Both the position numbers and the translations under genes were made by a program. Shown here piece after piece: positions 27,348-36,858 of a stretch of 64,000 nucleotides of DNA (position 1 is the first letter of the stretch; every line of letters begins with the position of its first letter). The stretch is from Winogradskyella alexanderae (GTDB lineage Bacteria; Bacteroidota; Bacteroidia; Flavobacteriales; Flavobacteriaceae): the NCBI RefSeq assembly GCF_020166335.1, contig NZ_JAIUJR010000001.1, forward strand, positions 702,030 to 766,029. The letters are read 5' to 3'. Under the pieces are notes generated by a model. The model saw nothing but the letters and a program-made list of their open reading frames with translations, was not told where the DNA came from and made no database searches.

Positions 27348-30300
27348 ATGAAAACTTTGAAGATTCTTTCAAGTTTTAAAATACTATTTGTTTTATTTCT
27401 ATTTACTCCGTTCTTTCTTGAGGCGCAAGTTATGCAACTCGAGATTACTGGTGGTGCTGTAGTGACCCAAGGTTCCACAGTAACTGTGAATTCTGGAAAT
27501 TTCATTCAGTTTACCATAACAAACGTCGAAACCAATAACTGTAGAAATCTGCGTATAAGAGATGTTGATATTTCAAACACTGCAGATTTTGACATTAATC
27601 CAAATAACCCAAGACGAAATATAAAACCTGAAACCTGCAATGGTGGTAGGAAATTTTTAAATTTTGATATCACCAAGATTTCTGGGAGTTGTAATTTTGC
27701 AAGTACACTTGTAACTGTTGAAATTAGAAATCAACCTGATTTTACGTTTACACTAGAGTTTACAGGATCACCAGAAATTTATGTACTTGGAGGAGATCCT
27801 TTTACGGATATTTTTAATGGAGATGTAACAACAAATGAGACCAATGGAACCTTTTTTGGAGTCGTTGATGAAGGGAATTCAGTTACTAGGACGTTTATAG
27901 TAGCTAATATTGGTAGCTGTCCATTAGATATTAATGCATTAAATAGTTCTAATGGCGATTTTGTTATCTCAACACCTTATACGATACCCTTTATAGGATT
28001 AGACCCCTTTTTCTTTATATTTTTTGACGTTACTTTTACTGCACCAGTGGGAGGAACCGGTACTCAAACTTCAACAATTACCATTGATAATTCGGATACA
28101 ACAACCTTTACATTTAACGTTGAAGCAGAGATGTTCAATGAAAATATTCCAGGTCCTGGAGGTGTTACTGCAGATTTTAGACTCTGGCTCAAGACCACAA
28201 GAGGTATTAATGAAACGGGTTCTAAAGTTTCAATGTGGGAAGATTTAGGGACAAACGCTAAAGATGCTATTCAACCTAATGGCCCAAACCAACCCACCTT
28301 TTTAGATGACCCTGCTTCAAATATTAATTTTAATCCTGTTATTAAATTTGAAAACGACGGAGCAACAGTAGAGCAGTTTCTTTACAATACGACCAATGGA
28401 TTTTATAGTCAAGATATTTTCGTTGTAATGATTCCTGATGCGACAATAGATAATACTTCAACAAAAAATACAATTTTCGCTGGCACATCAAGTGGAAACG
28501 CCAATGATATTACAGGAGTAGGTTTAGGAGACTACTCTACAGAATTTACCAATGAGGTTATTTCTTATAACCAGGATGTTGCAGGAGGTGGAAGTTTTAA
28601 TGGTTATGCAGAGCTTAATACATCATATTCCAATGCTGGTATTATCAATATTAGAAACAACGATCCCACAGCGCCAACAGGCCAAGAGATACTATACAAC
28701 TCCAATGTTCTTACCACTGCGAGTGTTGATGATATTGCTTTTGTAAATGTAGGGACTCCTGGTCCACCTGCAGTACTGGGAACACCTTATTGGATAGGTA
28801 AAAACTTTGATCAACAAGGAACGCTAAATGGTAGAGTTGCTGAAATATTCACATTTGCAGAACGCGTGGCAGATGCTGATAGACAAAAAATCGAATCTTA
28901 TCTCGGTATTAAATATGGGATTACGCTCGGTCCAAATCAGGAAGCAACCAAAGATTACATTAATTCCTTTGATACAAAAATTTGGGATGTAGTGGCCAAC
29001 TCTGGTTATAACTATCATGTTGCTGGAATAGGTCGAGATTCTATATCAGACTTAAATCAAAAGCAATCCAAGACCTTAAATCTATTAAATGAAGTTACAA
29101 TTGGGCTAAATAATCTTTACACAAAGAATAGCGACAATCCTAATGCGTTTAAATACGATGGCGATTTTTTAGTTTGGGGGAGTAATAATCTTGCTTATAC
29201 AGGTAGTGCAACCAACACTGTAAGTTTAAAAAATGGTATTACAACCCAGCTTACACGAATTGATAGAAAATGGAAAATTGTAGAAAGCAAAGAAAATATT
29301 AATGGTGATGTCGGCTTCGTTTATATGTCAATACCAGAGGGCGCTTTAGCTGGATTTGTCAAAGGCGCTGATGAGGAATATGCTTTAGTAGTTTCTGTTG
29401 ATGATACTTTTGCAAATGACAAAATAATAGATGTAATTCCATTAAAACCTGATGGCAGTGGCAACTTAGAAGTATGGTACGATTTTGACGGAACAAAATA
29501 TTTTTCATTTGCAAGAGCGCAGCAAACGGCTGGTGATTATGCAATGAATATTACCGCAGGAAATTATTTGGTGGGTGAATCCAATCTCAATTTAAATAGT
29601 GATAATTTCACAATTTCTGCGTGGGTAAGAAGTAATCCTACAAATCAAATCCGAACTGTAATGTCTAAAGGAGATAAGCTACAGTTTAGACTTAATACCC
29701 AAAATCAGGTAGAAGTATTAATTGATGATGCTACAACGCCTAAGTTTACATCTACAATTCAAATTAATGATAACCATTGGCATCACCTGACCTTTGTCTA
29801 TAGAAGTGGAACCATCTTTCTTTATATTGATGGGATTTTGGACAAAACGGAGTTGGATGTTGTTGCGCCTTCACCAAATTTCAACAGATTTGCTGTTGGT
29901 GCCTTATTTATTGATAAATCAAATATTATAAACCCACTTCTGGGAGAGGTAGATGAGATCTACGTTTGGGATACACCATTAAACCAAGATCAGGTCAGAT
30001 ATTTAATGAATCAAGAAATTGAACGATTAGATATTGCTGGTGTAGACTATGTATCAGGAAAAGCATTGCCTGGAAATTCAATAAGTAATCCAGTAATTGA
30101 TATTAACTGGAGTAGTTTAAGAGCATATTACAATTTTAATTCAATCTATGGGTCTACAGTAGAAGGACAGACTGATGCGAGGAATTTTCTTAGGATAAAC
30201 TATCTGTCAAATAACAAAGAAGTTGTTGAATCCCAGACAGCGCCATTACCCTATGTAACAGCTGCAAATGGAGTTTGGGATAATCCTACAACATGGCAAA

Positions 30301-32249
30301 ATGCAACTGTTCAGCCAATACCTAACTCTTTAGGTTTGGATGGTGTTACAATGATCGATTGGAATATCGTAGAAATTAATCACGATATCACTTCAGGTGA
30401 TAGAGATTTAAAACTACTTGCCTTAACCAATACTACAAAACTTACAGTAGCAAATCCGAATGAAAATCTTGATGAAAACAATTCAGGTCAGGCACTGATA
30501 GTAACAAATTACCTTGAAATAGATGGAATAATTGACTTAGTTGGTCAATCTCAATTAATACAAACGGAGGGTAGTATACTAGATGCTGATAGTGGCGGAT
30601 TTATAGAACGCGATCAGCAAGGCGTAGCAAATAGTTTTAATTATAATTATTGGTCTTCTTCCGTCGGACCTATTGTTGGAAATAGTGCTACTAGAGGAAC
30701 AGGTATAGCTCTTGGTGCTCAGAACGCACAACTAGAAGATGTATTATTTGATGGAACAAATTCAGCAATCTATCAAAATATAAACTTTGATCCATCTGCT
30801 TTTGCGGCTGACGGAGGTGCGTCAAGCCCGATAACAATTAGTTCATATTGGTTATATAAATTTTATGGTCCTACTGATGATTATGGGTCTTGGAATTCCA
30901 TTAATGAAACAACTAGTTTATTGCCTGGAGAAGGTTTTACTATGAAAGGTTCTTCTGGACCGGCTGATCTTTTTACGGAAGTTCAGAACTATGTGTTTAA
31001 AGGACTTCCTAATAACGGCGAAATTTTGATTCCGCTTGATAAAAATATTACTGCACAAAACCCAACAGGAAATGTTGATAGATTAATCGGAAACCCATAT
31101 CCATCCGCAATAGATGCGACTCAATTCATTTTAGATAATATGAGTATAGCGGATGGTGGAAACAATGAAAATGGAACCATATTCAATGGTGCAATCTATT
31201 TTTGGGATCACTTTGGAGAAGAGAATTCGCATCAGCTTGGAGATTATGTGGGTGGCTACGCCACGAGAAATTTGCTAGGTGGTGTTGCAGCTATTTCAAA
31301 TGAGCCTCAAATTAATAATACCTCAGATGGCGGTAATCCTGCTACAGGGACAAAAATCCCTGGACCTTACATACCAGTAAATCAAGGTTTTTTTGTTTCC
31401 ACAGCTATAGATGGATTTGAGAATGATAACGGTACACCATTGGTAACAGTAGATGGTGGTAATGTGGTTTTTAACAACGGACAAAGACTATTTGAGCGAG
31501 AGTTTGTTGGTAATTCAACATTCATGAAATCCAATTTAACCACCACAAGCTCTCAAAATGAAATTGAAGACACGCCAATGATAAGACTATTGTTTAAATC
31601 TCCAACTGGTTTTAAAAGAGAAATAGCTATAGGTCTTAATCCTAACGCGTCAGATGGATTTGATTTGGGTTATGATGCATTTTTAGCCGATTTAAACATG
31701 GAAGACATGTATTGGGTCCTTGACAATAATAAATTTGTTATCCAAGGCGTAAATAATTTCAATTTAAATCAGGAATTTCCTTTGGGTGTAAAATTGGGAG
31801 CATCAGGTATTTTTTCAATTAAATTAAAAAGTATCGAAAATTTAGATCCAGAGTTAGACATTTATCTAAAGGACAAATTGACCAATTCATATTATCTACT
31901 TAATAGTTCGATTTTTCAGCTATTTATGGATAGTGGTGATTATGAAGATCGATTTGCTATAACGTTTAATCAGCAAGAAAGCCTTTCGGTTAATTCGGCT
32001 GATTTGGATGAATCTATTCTTAACGTCTTCTATAAAGATCAAAATGAAAGTGTCTTTATATCAAATCCAAATAATATGCTTATTGTTGAAGCAACAATTT
32101 ATAATATTATGGGACAAGAAGTATTGCGAAAGGTTTTTAATAATACTGATACTTTGAGTAGAATTCCGTTAAAAGTGTCTAGTGGTACTTATATAGTTAA
32201 ACTTTATACCGATCAAGGCACGATATCTAAAAAGTTAATTATTAACTAG
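27348..32249 (+). CDS. Giant secreted T9SS protein with choice-of-anchor and LamG-like domains
   Basis: Exported protein of 1,633 residues. The signal peptide (about 1-26) ends LEAQ. Residues about 130-255 resemble an Ig-like choice-of-anchor D domain (TRTFIVANIGSCPLDINAL). Residues about 270-530 contain ADFRLWLKTTRG, which opens a domain common in Flavobacteria surface proteins. Residues about 727-895 are a concanavalin/LamG-like jelly roll (NFTISAWVRS, HHLTFVYRSGTIFLYIDGIL). Later residues include VANSFNYNYWSSSVG, also common in surface proteins, and the C-terminus is a T9SS type A sorting domain (GTYIVKLYTDQGTISKKLII). Probably an adhesin or glycan-binding surface protein; no catalytic motif was found. 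Confidence 0.88.
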   Translation: MKTLKILSSFKILFVLFLFTPFFLEAQVMQLEITGGAVVTQGSTVTVNSGNFIQFTITNVETNNCRNLRIRDVDISNTADFDINPNNPRRNIKPETCNGGRKFLNFDITKISGSCNFASTLVTVEIRNQPDFTFTLEFTGSPEIYVLGGDPFTDIFNGDVTTNETNGTFFGVVDEGNSVTRTFIVANIGSCPLDINALNSSNGDFVISTPYTIPFIGLDPFFFIFFDVTFTAPVGGTGTQTSTITIDNSDTTTFTFNVEAEMFNENIPGPGGVTADFRLWLKTTRGINETGSKVSMWEDLGTNAKDAIQPNGPNQPTFLDDPASNINFNPVIKFENDGATVEQFLYNTTNGFYSQDIFVVMIPDATIDNTSTKNTIFAGTSSGNANDITGVGLGDYSTEFTNEVISYNQDVAGGGSFNGYAELNTSYSNAGIINIRNNDPTAPTGQEILYNSNVLTTASVDDIAFVNVGTPGPPAVLGTPYWIGKNFDQQGTLNGRVAEIFTFAERVADADRQKIESYLGIKYGITLGPNQEATKDYINSFDTKIWDVVANSGYNYHVAGIGRDSISDLNQKQSKTLNLLNEVTIGLNNLYTKNSDNPNAFKYDGDFLVWGSNNLAYTGSATNTVSLKNGITTQLTRIDRKWKIVESKENINGDVGFVYMSIPEGALAGFVKGADEEYALVVSVDDTFANDKIIDVIPLKPDGSGNLEVWYDFDGTKYFSFARAQQTAGDYAMNITAGNYLVGESNLNLNSDNFTISAWVRSNPTNQIRTVMSKGDKLQFRLNTQNQVEVLIDDATTPKFTSTIQINDNHWHHLTFVYRSGTIFLYIDGILDKTELDVVAPSPNFNRFAVGALFIDKSNIINPLLGEVDEIYVWDTPLNQDQVRYLMNQEIERLDIAGVDYVSGKALPGNSISNPVIDINWSSLRAYYNFNSIYGSTVEGQTDARNFLRINYLSNNKEVVESQTAPLPYVTAANGVWDNPTTWQNATVQPIPNSLGLDGVTMIDWNIVEINHDITSGDRDLKLLALTNTTKLTVANPNENLDENNSGQALIVTNYLEIDGIIDLVGQSQLIQTEGSILDADSGGFIERDQQGVANSFNYNYWSSSVGPIVGNSATRGTGIALGAQNAQLEDVLFDGTNSAIYQNINFDPSAFAADGGASSPITISSYWLYKFYGPTDDYGSWNSINETTSLLPGEGFTMKGSSGPADLFTEVQNYVFKGLPNNGEILIPLDKNITAQNPTGNVDRLIGNPYPSAIDATQFILDNMSIADGGNNENGTIFNGAIYFWDHFGEENSHQLGDYVGGYATRNLLGGVAAISNEPQINNTSDGGNPATGTKIPGPYIPVNQGFFVSTAIDGFENDNGTPLVTVDGGNVVFNNGQRLFEREFVGNSTFMKSNLTTTSSQNEIEDTPMIRLLFKSPTGFKREIAIGLNPNASDGFDLGYDAFLADLNMEDMYWVLDNNKFVIQGVNNFNLNQEFPLGVKLGASGIFSIKLKSIENLDPELDIYLKDKLTNSYYLLNSSIFQLFMDSGDYEDRFAITFNQQESLSVNSADLDESILNVFYKDQNESVFISNPNNMLIVEATIYNIMGQEVLRKVFNNTDTLSRIPLKVSSGTYIVKLYTDQGTISKKLIIN

Positions 32250-32305
32250 TTAGAGTATTATTAGTGCATTACAACGATAAAATTATACATTTAATCGTTC
32301 AAATA

Positions 32306-32336
32306 TTTGCAAATTTACTAATAACATGTATATTTG
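32306..32336 (+). promoter_or_regulatory. Canonical promoter of the 55-codon peptide gene
   Basis: TTTG at 32306-32309, a 19-nt spacer, then TATATTTG at 32329-32336. The implied transcript starts near 32343 and has a leader of about 180 nt before the ATG, with two small hairpins (AAAACG/CGTTTT at 32393-32409 and ATTACGG.../...CCGTTGTAAT at 32467-32489). Long leaders often carry control. Confidence 0.75.
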
Positions 32337-32524
32337 ATGCTCTTGAAAGCCCTAATTATCTCTTTCCAAGAAAATCCATTTTACTTTAAGACAAAACGTC
32401 CCTCGTTTTATTTAGTACAGTTTAGGTTTAATACCTGTAATAGTTAATTATCCATTCCCCTCCCTCATTACGGCGAAAACCGTTGTAATTATTATTAACT
32501 AATTGAAACCCTAAATTGACGAAT

Positions 32525-32692
32525 ATGAAAACTCTAAAAATTACTTTAACTTTAGTAGCAATCGCTTTATTAACAGTTTCTGGTATACAATCTGAAGACA
32601 TTGTAACAGAGAATAGCGATACGAACCAACCTGAAAAGATTGATTTACTGGCTAGCGGTAAAAAAGGAGGACAATTACCTACACAAGGGTAA
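32525..32692 (+). CDS. Very small exported peptide
   Basis: A 55-codon gene. Residues 1-22 are a classic signal peptide (MKTLKITLTLVAIALLTVSG, then IQS). The mature part of about 32 residues has an acidic middle (SEDIVTENSDTNQ) and a basic, Gly-rich end (ASGKKGGQLPTQG). It has a canonical promoter, a long leader and the usual AATATG start context. It lies 132 bp before the TPR sensor kinase gene. I do not recognise a family. A secreted signal or effector linked to the downstream two-component system is possible but inferred only from position. Confidence 0.75.
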   Translation: MKTLKITLTLVAIALLTVSGIQSEDIVTENSDTNQPEKIDLLASGKKGGQLPTQG

Positions 32693-32824
32693 ACTCACTT
32701 TATAATATATAAATGCCTATAACTCTTTGAGCTATGGGCTTTTTGTGCTTTTTTATATCACATTCAATTTTTATCTACGTTACCTAAAAAATTATAACTT
32801 TGAGAGTAAATAAAATATTTACTG

Positions 32825-34855
32825 TTGAAGCTTAAACTGCTATTTATATTTTCAATTTTTGCGATACCTTTTTTAACGCAATCTCAAGAAAATAACTCAC
32901 TTCTAGACTCTGTATATATATTAAGGGATTTATCTGTGGATAACACTTTATCCAAAGATATGCGTATTGAATATGGTAAACAGGCGGTAGAATTATCAAA
33001 ACGTACAAAATCTGATTCTACAACCTTAATTAGTGAACGTAAACTGGCGTTTGTTTATTTGCTTACAGGCGAATATGAGCTTTATGAAAGCAACTCCCTA
33101 AACAATCTAGAGACAGCCAAGAAACTGAATGATTCTTTGGGTATTGCCTATATAAATGCTGGATTAGGATATTTAAATACTTATATAAATCTTAATAACG
33201 AACTGGGCTTTAAATATTATTTGGATGCTTTAAAATATTTCGATGCTCTAAATAAATTTAGTGATAAGGCCAATGCCCTATATAATATTGCCTACATTCA
33301 AGATGACGAGAAAGATTATCTGGGGAGTGAACAGAATGCTATATCAGCCTTGAGAATATTAGATGGTTTGGATCTTAAAGGCAATGATTTATTGAAGTAT
33401 AGAATTTTGAATCTGTTGGGATTGGTGTCATATAAGCTTGAAAATTTTGAAGAAGCCATTGCATTCCATAATCAAGCCGTAAAGGTTGCTGAAAACTTGG
33501 ATAATGGCAAGCAACTAGCCATAGAATCTTTGAATAATATTGCCATAACCTATCGTGAAAAACGAGAGTTTGATAAGGCTCTTGAACTGTTTTCAGAGAT
33601 TTTTCAAAATCCCCAAATTAAGGAAGATATGTCCTTTTATGGACTGGTCTTAGCTAATTATGCTTTCACTAAATTTTTAAGCAGTAATTATGACTATTAT
33701 GATGTAGAAAAAGACCTTATAAAATCACTAAGTATAAGTGAGGAAATTGAGGATGATTATGTAAAATTGGTAGCTTCTTTAGACCTGGCAAAATTTTATG
33801 AAGCTAACAAAATTGCAGATTCTTCAATGAAGTATGCTCGTCAGACCTATAAAATAGCAAAGGCTATACCAAGAAATGACTATTATTTAGAGGCCATGAT
33901 TATTTTGGCCCGACTCACAGATGGTGAAGAAAGCAATTCGTATTTAGAGCAACACATTAATCTAAGTGATAGTTTGCTCGGTGTAGAGCGAGCAACACGT
34001 AATAAGTTTGCTCGAATAGAATATAAAACTGATGAGCTTGAAGCAGAGAATGAACAGATCTCAAAGGAAAACCTTTATCTATTGATTTTGTCCATAGGAC
34101 TTTTATTAACAGCAATAATTGTCTATTTGGTAATATCCCAACGTGCAAAGAATAGAAAACTTAAACTCATACAAGTGCAGTCCAAGGCAAATGAGGATAT
34201 TTATAATCTTATCCGTGAACAACAAGATAGGGTTGATGAGGCAAGGACTACAGAAAAAAAACGTATTTCTGAGGAATTACATGACGGTATACTTGGGCGC
34301 TTATTTGGTACACGACTTAGTTTAGATAGTATTAATTTTAAGGATGGTAAAGATGCTATGACTACAAGAGCGGCATATATAAGCCAACTCAAAACCATAG
34401 AAGAAGACATAAGGAAAATTTCCCATGAATTGAATACCGATTTTGTCGCTGGTGCTGGGTTCGCGGATATTGTTTCAGAATTAATTGCCAATCAAACCAA
34501 TGCCTATAATTTGGAATATGAATTTGACCATGATGATGAAATTGATTGGGAAATGGTGAATAACAGAGTTAAAATAAACATTTACAGGATTATACAAGAG
34601 GCCATGCAAAATGTTTATAAACACGCCAATGCAAAGGCAATAAAAATTAGTATTTCCCTTCAAAAAAATGTAATTTGCTTAGATATCATTGATGATGGTG
34701 ACGGATTTGATACATCAAAAGGCAAAAAAGGCATTGGGTTAAAAAACATGACTTCTCGTGTAACTGCTATTGATGGTAAAATTGAGTGGTCATCACAAGT
34801 TGGAAATGGTACAGTTGTTAATGTTAGGATTCCCTATTTAAACCAATCGACATGA
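32825..34855 (+). CDS. TPR-containing sensor histidine kinase (HisKA_3 type)
   Basis: Membrane sensor kinase of 676 residues. It starts at TTG (32825), supported by the signal peptide that follows (LKLLFIFSIFAIPFLTQSQ). Residues about 40-400 are TPR-like helical repeats (NIAITYREKREFDKALELF) on the extracytoplasmic side. A membrane helix lies at about 417-440, then a short coiled coil and the HisKA_3 dimerisation box RISEELHDGILGRLFG with phospho-acceptor His486. The ATPase domain has NIYRIIQEAMQNVYKHANA and DDGDGFDTSKGKKGIGLKNM. The gene overlaps its response regulator by 4 bp (ATGA). Confidence 0.94.
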   Translation: MKLKLLFIFSIFAIPFLTQSQENNSLLDSVYILRDLSVDNTLSKDMRIEYGKQAVELSKRTKSDSTTLISERKLAFVYLLTGEYELYESNSLNNLETAKKLNDSLGIAYINAGLGYLNTYINLNNELGFKYYLDALKYFDALNKFSDKANALYNIAYIQDDEKDYLGSEQNAISALRILDGLDLKGNDLLKYRILNLLGLVSYKLENFEEAIAFHNQAVKVAENLDNGKQLAIESLNNIAITYREKREFDKALELFSEIFQNPQIKEDMSFYGLVLANYAFTKFLSSNYDYYDVEKDLIKSLSISEEIEDDYVKLVASLDLAKFYEANKIADSSMKYARQTYKIAKAIPRNDYYLEAMIILARLTDGEESNSYLEQHINLSDSLLGVERATRNKFARIEYKTDELEAENEQISKENLYLLILSIGLLLTAIIVYLVISQRAKNRKLKLIQVQSKANEDIYNLIREQQDRVDEARTTEKKRISEELHDGILGRLFGTRLSLDSINFKDGKDAMTTRAAYISQLKTIEEDIRKISHELNTDFVAGAGFADIVSELIANQTNAYNLEYEFDHDDEIDWEMVNNRVKINIYRIIQEAMQNVYKHANAKAIKISISLQKNVICLDIIDDGDGFDTSKGKKGIGLKNMTSRVTAIDGKIEWSSQVGNGTVVNVRIPYLNQST

Positions 34856-35520
34856 AGCATATTAACATACTTATGGTAGATGATCACCCTATAATAATAG
34901 AGGGCTACCAAAATGTGTTAATGGCAACCAAGGAAGACGATCAGACTTTACTTATTGATACGGCTAATAATTGCGATACAGCCCAATTAATGATTAATAG
35001 GGCTGCCAAAAATACGCCTTACGATGTCTGCTTTTTTGATATAAGTTTACCTGGTTCTGAAGATGGAAAATATACATCAGGTGAAGATCTAGCGCTTCTT
35101 GCCAAAAAGGTTATGCCAGACTCAAAAATCATTATTCTTACAATGTTTAATGAATCTTTTCGAATTCATAATATTATAAAAGAGATTAATCCTGACGGTT
35201 TTTTAATAAAGAGCGATTTGACTTCTATGGAGCTTGCGGATGCCTTCCAACAGATCTTGCGGTTTCCGCCATATTATAGCAGTACAGTTAGTAATTACAT
35301 AAAAAAGACTATTTCGAGCGAAATTTATGTAGACGATATCAACAGGAAAATACTTCATTTGCTCTCACAAGGTATAAAAACCAAAAGCCTTAGCGAGTAT
35401 ATTCCCCTTTCTACAAGTGCCATCGAAAAACGAAAGAAACAGCTTAAGTTACTGTTCTCTGTCAGAGACGGAAAAGATGAATCTTTGCTTCAAGAGGCAC
35501 GAGAAAAAGGCTATTTGTAG
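34852..35520 (+). CDS. LuxR/NarL-type response regulator
   Basis: Cytoplasmic regulator of 222 residues, partner of the upstream kinase. The receiver domain (about 1-130) has the acidic pair in MVDDHP, the phospho-acceptor in CFFDISLPG (Asp63) and the Lys in GFLIKSDL. A helix-turn-helix of the LuxR class follows at about 158-205 (KILHLLSQGIKTKSLSEYIP, then LSTSAIEKRKKQLKLLF). The recognition helix differs from the usual VSxxTVxxHxxxIxxKL pattern (SAIEKRKKQLK), a form I associate with Bacteroidota regulators of this kind. Targets are unknown. Confidence 0.92.
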   Translation: MKHINILMVDDHPIIIEGYQNVLMATKEDDQTLLIDTANNCDTAQLMINRAAKNTPYDVCFFDISLPGSEDGKYTSGEDLALLAKKVMPDSKIIILTMFNESFRIHNIIKEINPDGFLIKSDLTSMELADAFQQILRFPPYYSSTVSNYIKKTISSEIYVDDINRKILHLLSQGIKTKSLSEYIPLSTSAIEKRKKQLKLLFSVRDGKDESLLQEAREKGYL

Positions 35521-35550
35521 TAAAATCGCAAAAAACAGGTCATTATTGTA

Positions 35551-35706
35551 GTGTTTAAAGACGCTCTAAAGTACTGTCATTCCTATAAACTACGGTTTTC
35601 CCACATCAAGTTTGCGGATTTACCACAGCAAAAAGTTAATGCCGTAACCTATATTTACGCCAGTCAACAAGAATTAATTAATCCTCTTAAGTCATTGTTG
35701 AGTTAA
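35551..35706 (+). CDS. Possible 51-residue protein or gene remnant
   Basis: A GTG-started frame of 51 residues (VFKDALKYCHSYKLRFSHIK...) has protein-like composition and ends just before the operon terminator. It begins 30 bp after the response regulator stop. It may be a small third gene of the signalling operon or the tail of a decayed gene; no family is recognised. Two similar 14-mers lie inside it (35592-35605 and 35614-35627, 22 bp apart), so part of this stretch could be regulatory instead. Confidence 0.35.
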   Translation: MFKDALKYCHSYKLRFSHIKFADLPQQKVNAVTYIYASQQELINPLKSLLS

Positions 35707-35719
35707 TAGCAAGAAAATG

Positions 35720-35752
35720 AACCTGGAAGCGCCTGCTTCCAGGTTTTTTTAT
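35720..35752 (+). terminator. Intrinsic terminator of the TPR-kinase operon
   Basis: A perfect 11-bp stem AACCTGGAAGC / GCTTCCAGGTT with a 4-nt loop and a run of T residues. It lies just before the end of the convergent DUF456 gene. Confidence 0.92.
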
Positions 35753-35757
35753 TAATG

Positions 35758-36255
35758 CTAAAACCAGGGCCCGGAATGCTCAGAAAGTTTAATGATAAAA
35801 AAGCCGAGGAAAATAATTGCAACAATAAATTTTAGAAATGAAGAGGCAATAAAACCGAGGAAAGAACCAAAGGCTGCTTTAGTAGCTTTTTTCATATCGT
35901 TTCTATGAAGCATTTCACCAATTAGTGCCCCAATAAATGGCCCTATTATTATACCAAATGGGATAGGTGATAATAAACCAACAATCAATCCTAGTGTTGT
36001 TCCAATCATTCCTGATCGACTGCCACCAAAACGTTTGGTGCCTAATACAGGTATTATGTAATCTAATACAAAGATAAAAACAGCAACAGCCAAGGTTGTT
36101 ATTAAAAATGTTTGACTCAATTCTACGCCATCGGTAAAGTGTAACACTAATAAACCTGCCCAGCTGGTTAGAGGTCCTGGAAGTACAGGCAAGAAACTAC
36201 CTAGAATTCCGAGTAACATTAGAAGTAGTGCAATAAATATTAAGAATAATTCCAT
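35758..36255 (-). CDS. DUF456 membrane protein
   Basis: Integral membrane protein of 165 residues in the DUF456 family. It has about four hydrophobic segments and glycine-rich stretches (LGIIGSFLPVLPGPL-like near the N-terminus, and IPFGIIIGPFIGALIGEML). The family's conserved pattern SWAGLLVLHF and FGGSRSGMIGTTLGLIVG is visible. No function is established for DUF456. It is convergent with the TPR-kinase operon. Confidence 0.87.
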   Translation of the reverse strand: MELFLIFIALLLMLLGILGSFLPVLPGPLTSWAGLLVLHFTDGVELSQTFLITTLAVAVFIFVLDYIIPVLGTKRFGGSRSGMIGTTLGLIVGLLSPIPFGIIIGPFIGALIGEMLHRNDMKKATKAAFGSFLGFIASSFLKFIVAIIFLGFFIIKLSEHSGPWF

Positions 36256-36372
36256 TAAAATAAATTCTATTCAATGGTATGACGTTATGTTAAATAATAT
36301 GTTACACATGTTATTTCTATATTATGAAATTGTACGTAAAAAATCGTACTTTTCAGCAACTTAACTGTGCTA

Positions 36373-36849
36373 ATGAGATTTGTTGCTTCTCTTTTTGTGT
36401 TGTTTTTTGTGACATCCTGCAACTACTTTGAAAAGGAAAAAGTGTATTCGGAAGATTTGTTAAAGGAAGAGTTGCAGACGTTTAACTGGAATGAGGTAGA
36501 CACCTATCCAACATTTTCTACTTGCGATTCACTCACCAGAAAAGAAGATAGCAAGCGCTGTTTTCAAAATACCCTGATAACTAAAGTAAACACTTATTTG
36601 AACGAACAGAACTTGGTGGTTACAAATGATGTGAGTGATACTATAATACTTCAATTAACTATTGATAAATCTGGCAATCTTTCAGTAGAGTCCATTGCAT
36701 ACAAACCTGAGACTAAAATGGAAATTCCTGAAATAGACAGTTTATTAATTAACAGTCTAAAAACCGTTCCCAAAATATACCCAGCGATTAAACGTGGACA
36801 ACAAGTCACGACATCGTTTGAATTCCCAGTGGTAGTTAAAATTAATTGA
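36373..36849 (+). CDS. Small lipoprotein with TonB-like C-terminal fold, unassigned
   Basis: Lipoprotein of 158 residues. I prefer the ATG at 36373 over an upstream GTG because it opens into the signal peptide (MRFVASLFVLFFVTSCNYFE, lipobox VTSC). The mature part contains CDSLTRKEDSKRCFQNTL, with two cysteines that might pair, and VTTSFEFPVVVKIN at the end, reminiscent of the C-terminal domain of TonB-like proteins. An inverted repeat GTACG/CGTAC lies 24 bp upstream. The function is unknown. Confidence 0.8.
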   Translation: MRFVASLFVLFFVTSCNYFEKEKVYSEDLLKEELQTFNWNEVDTYPTFSTCDSLTRKEDSKRCFQNTLITKVNTYLNEQNLVVTNDVSDTIILQLTIDKSGNLSVESIAYKPETKMEIPEIDSLLINSLKTVPKIYPAIKRGQQVTTSFEFPVVVKIN

Positions 36850-36858
36850 TTTATTAGA

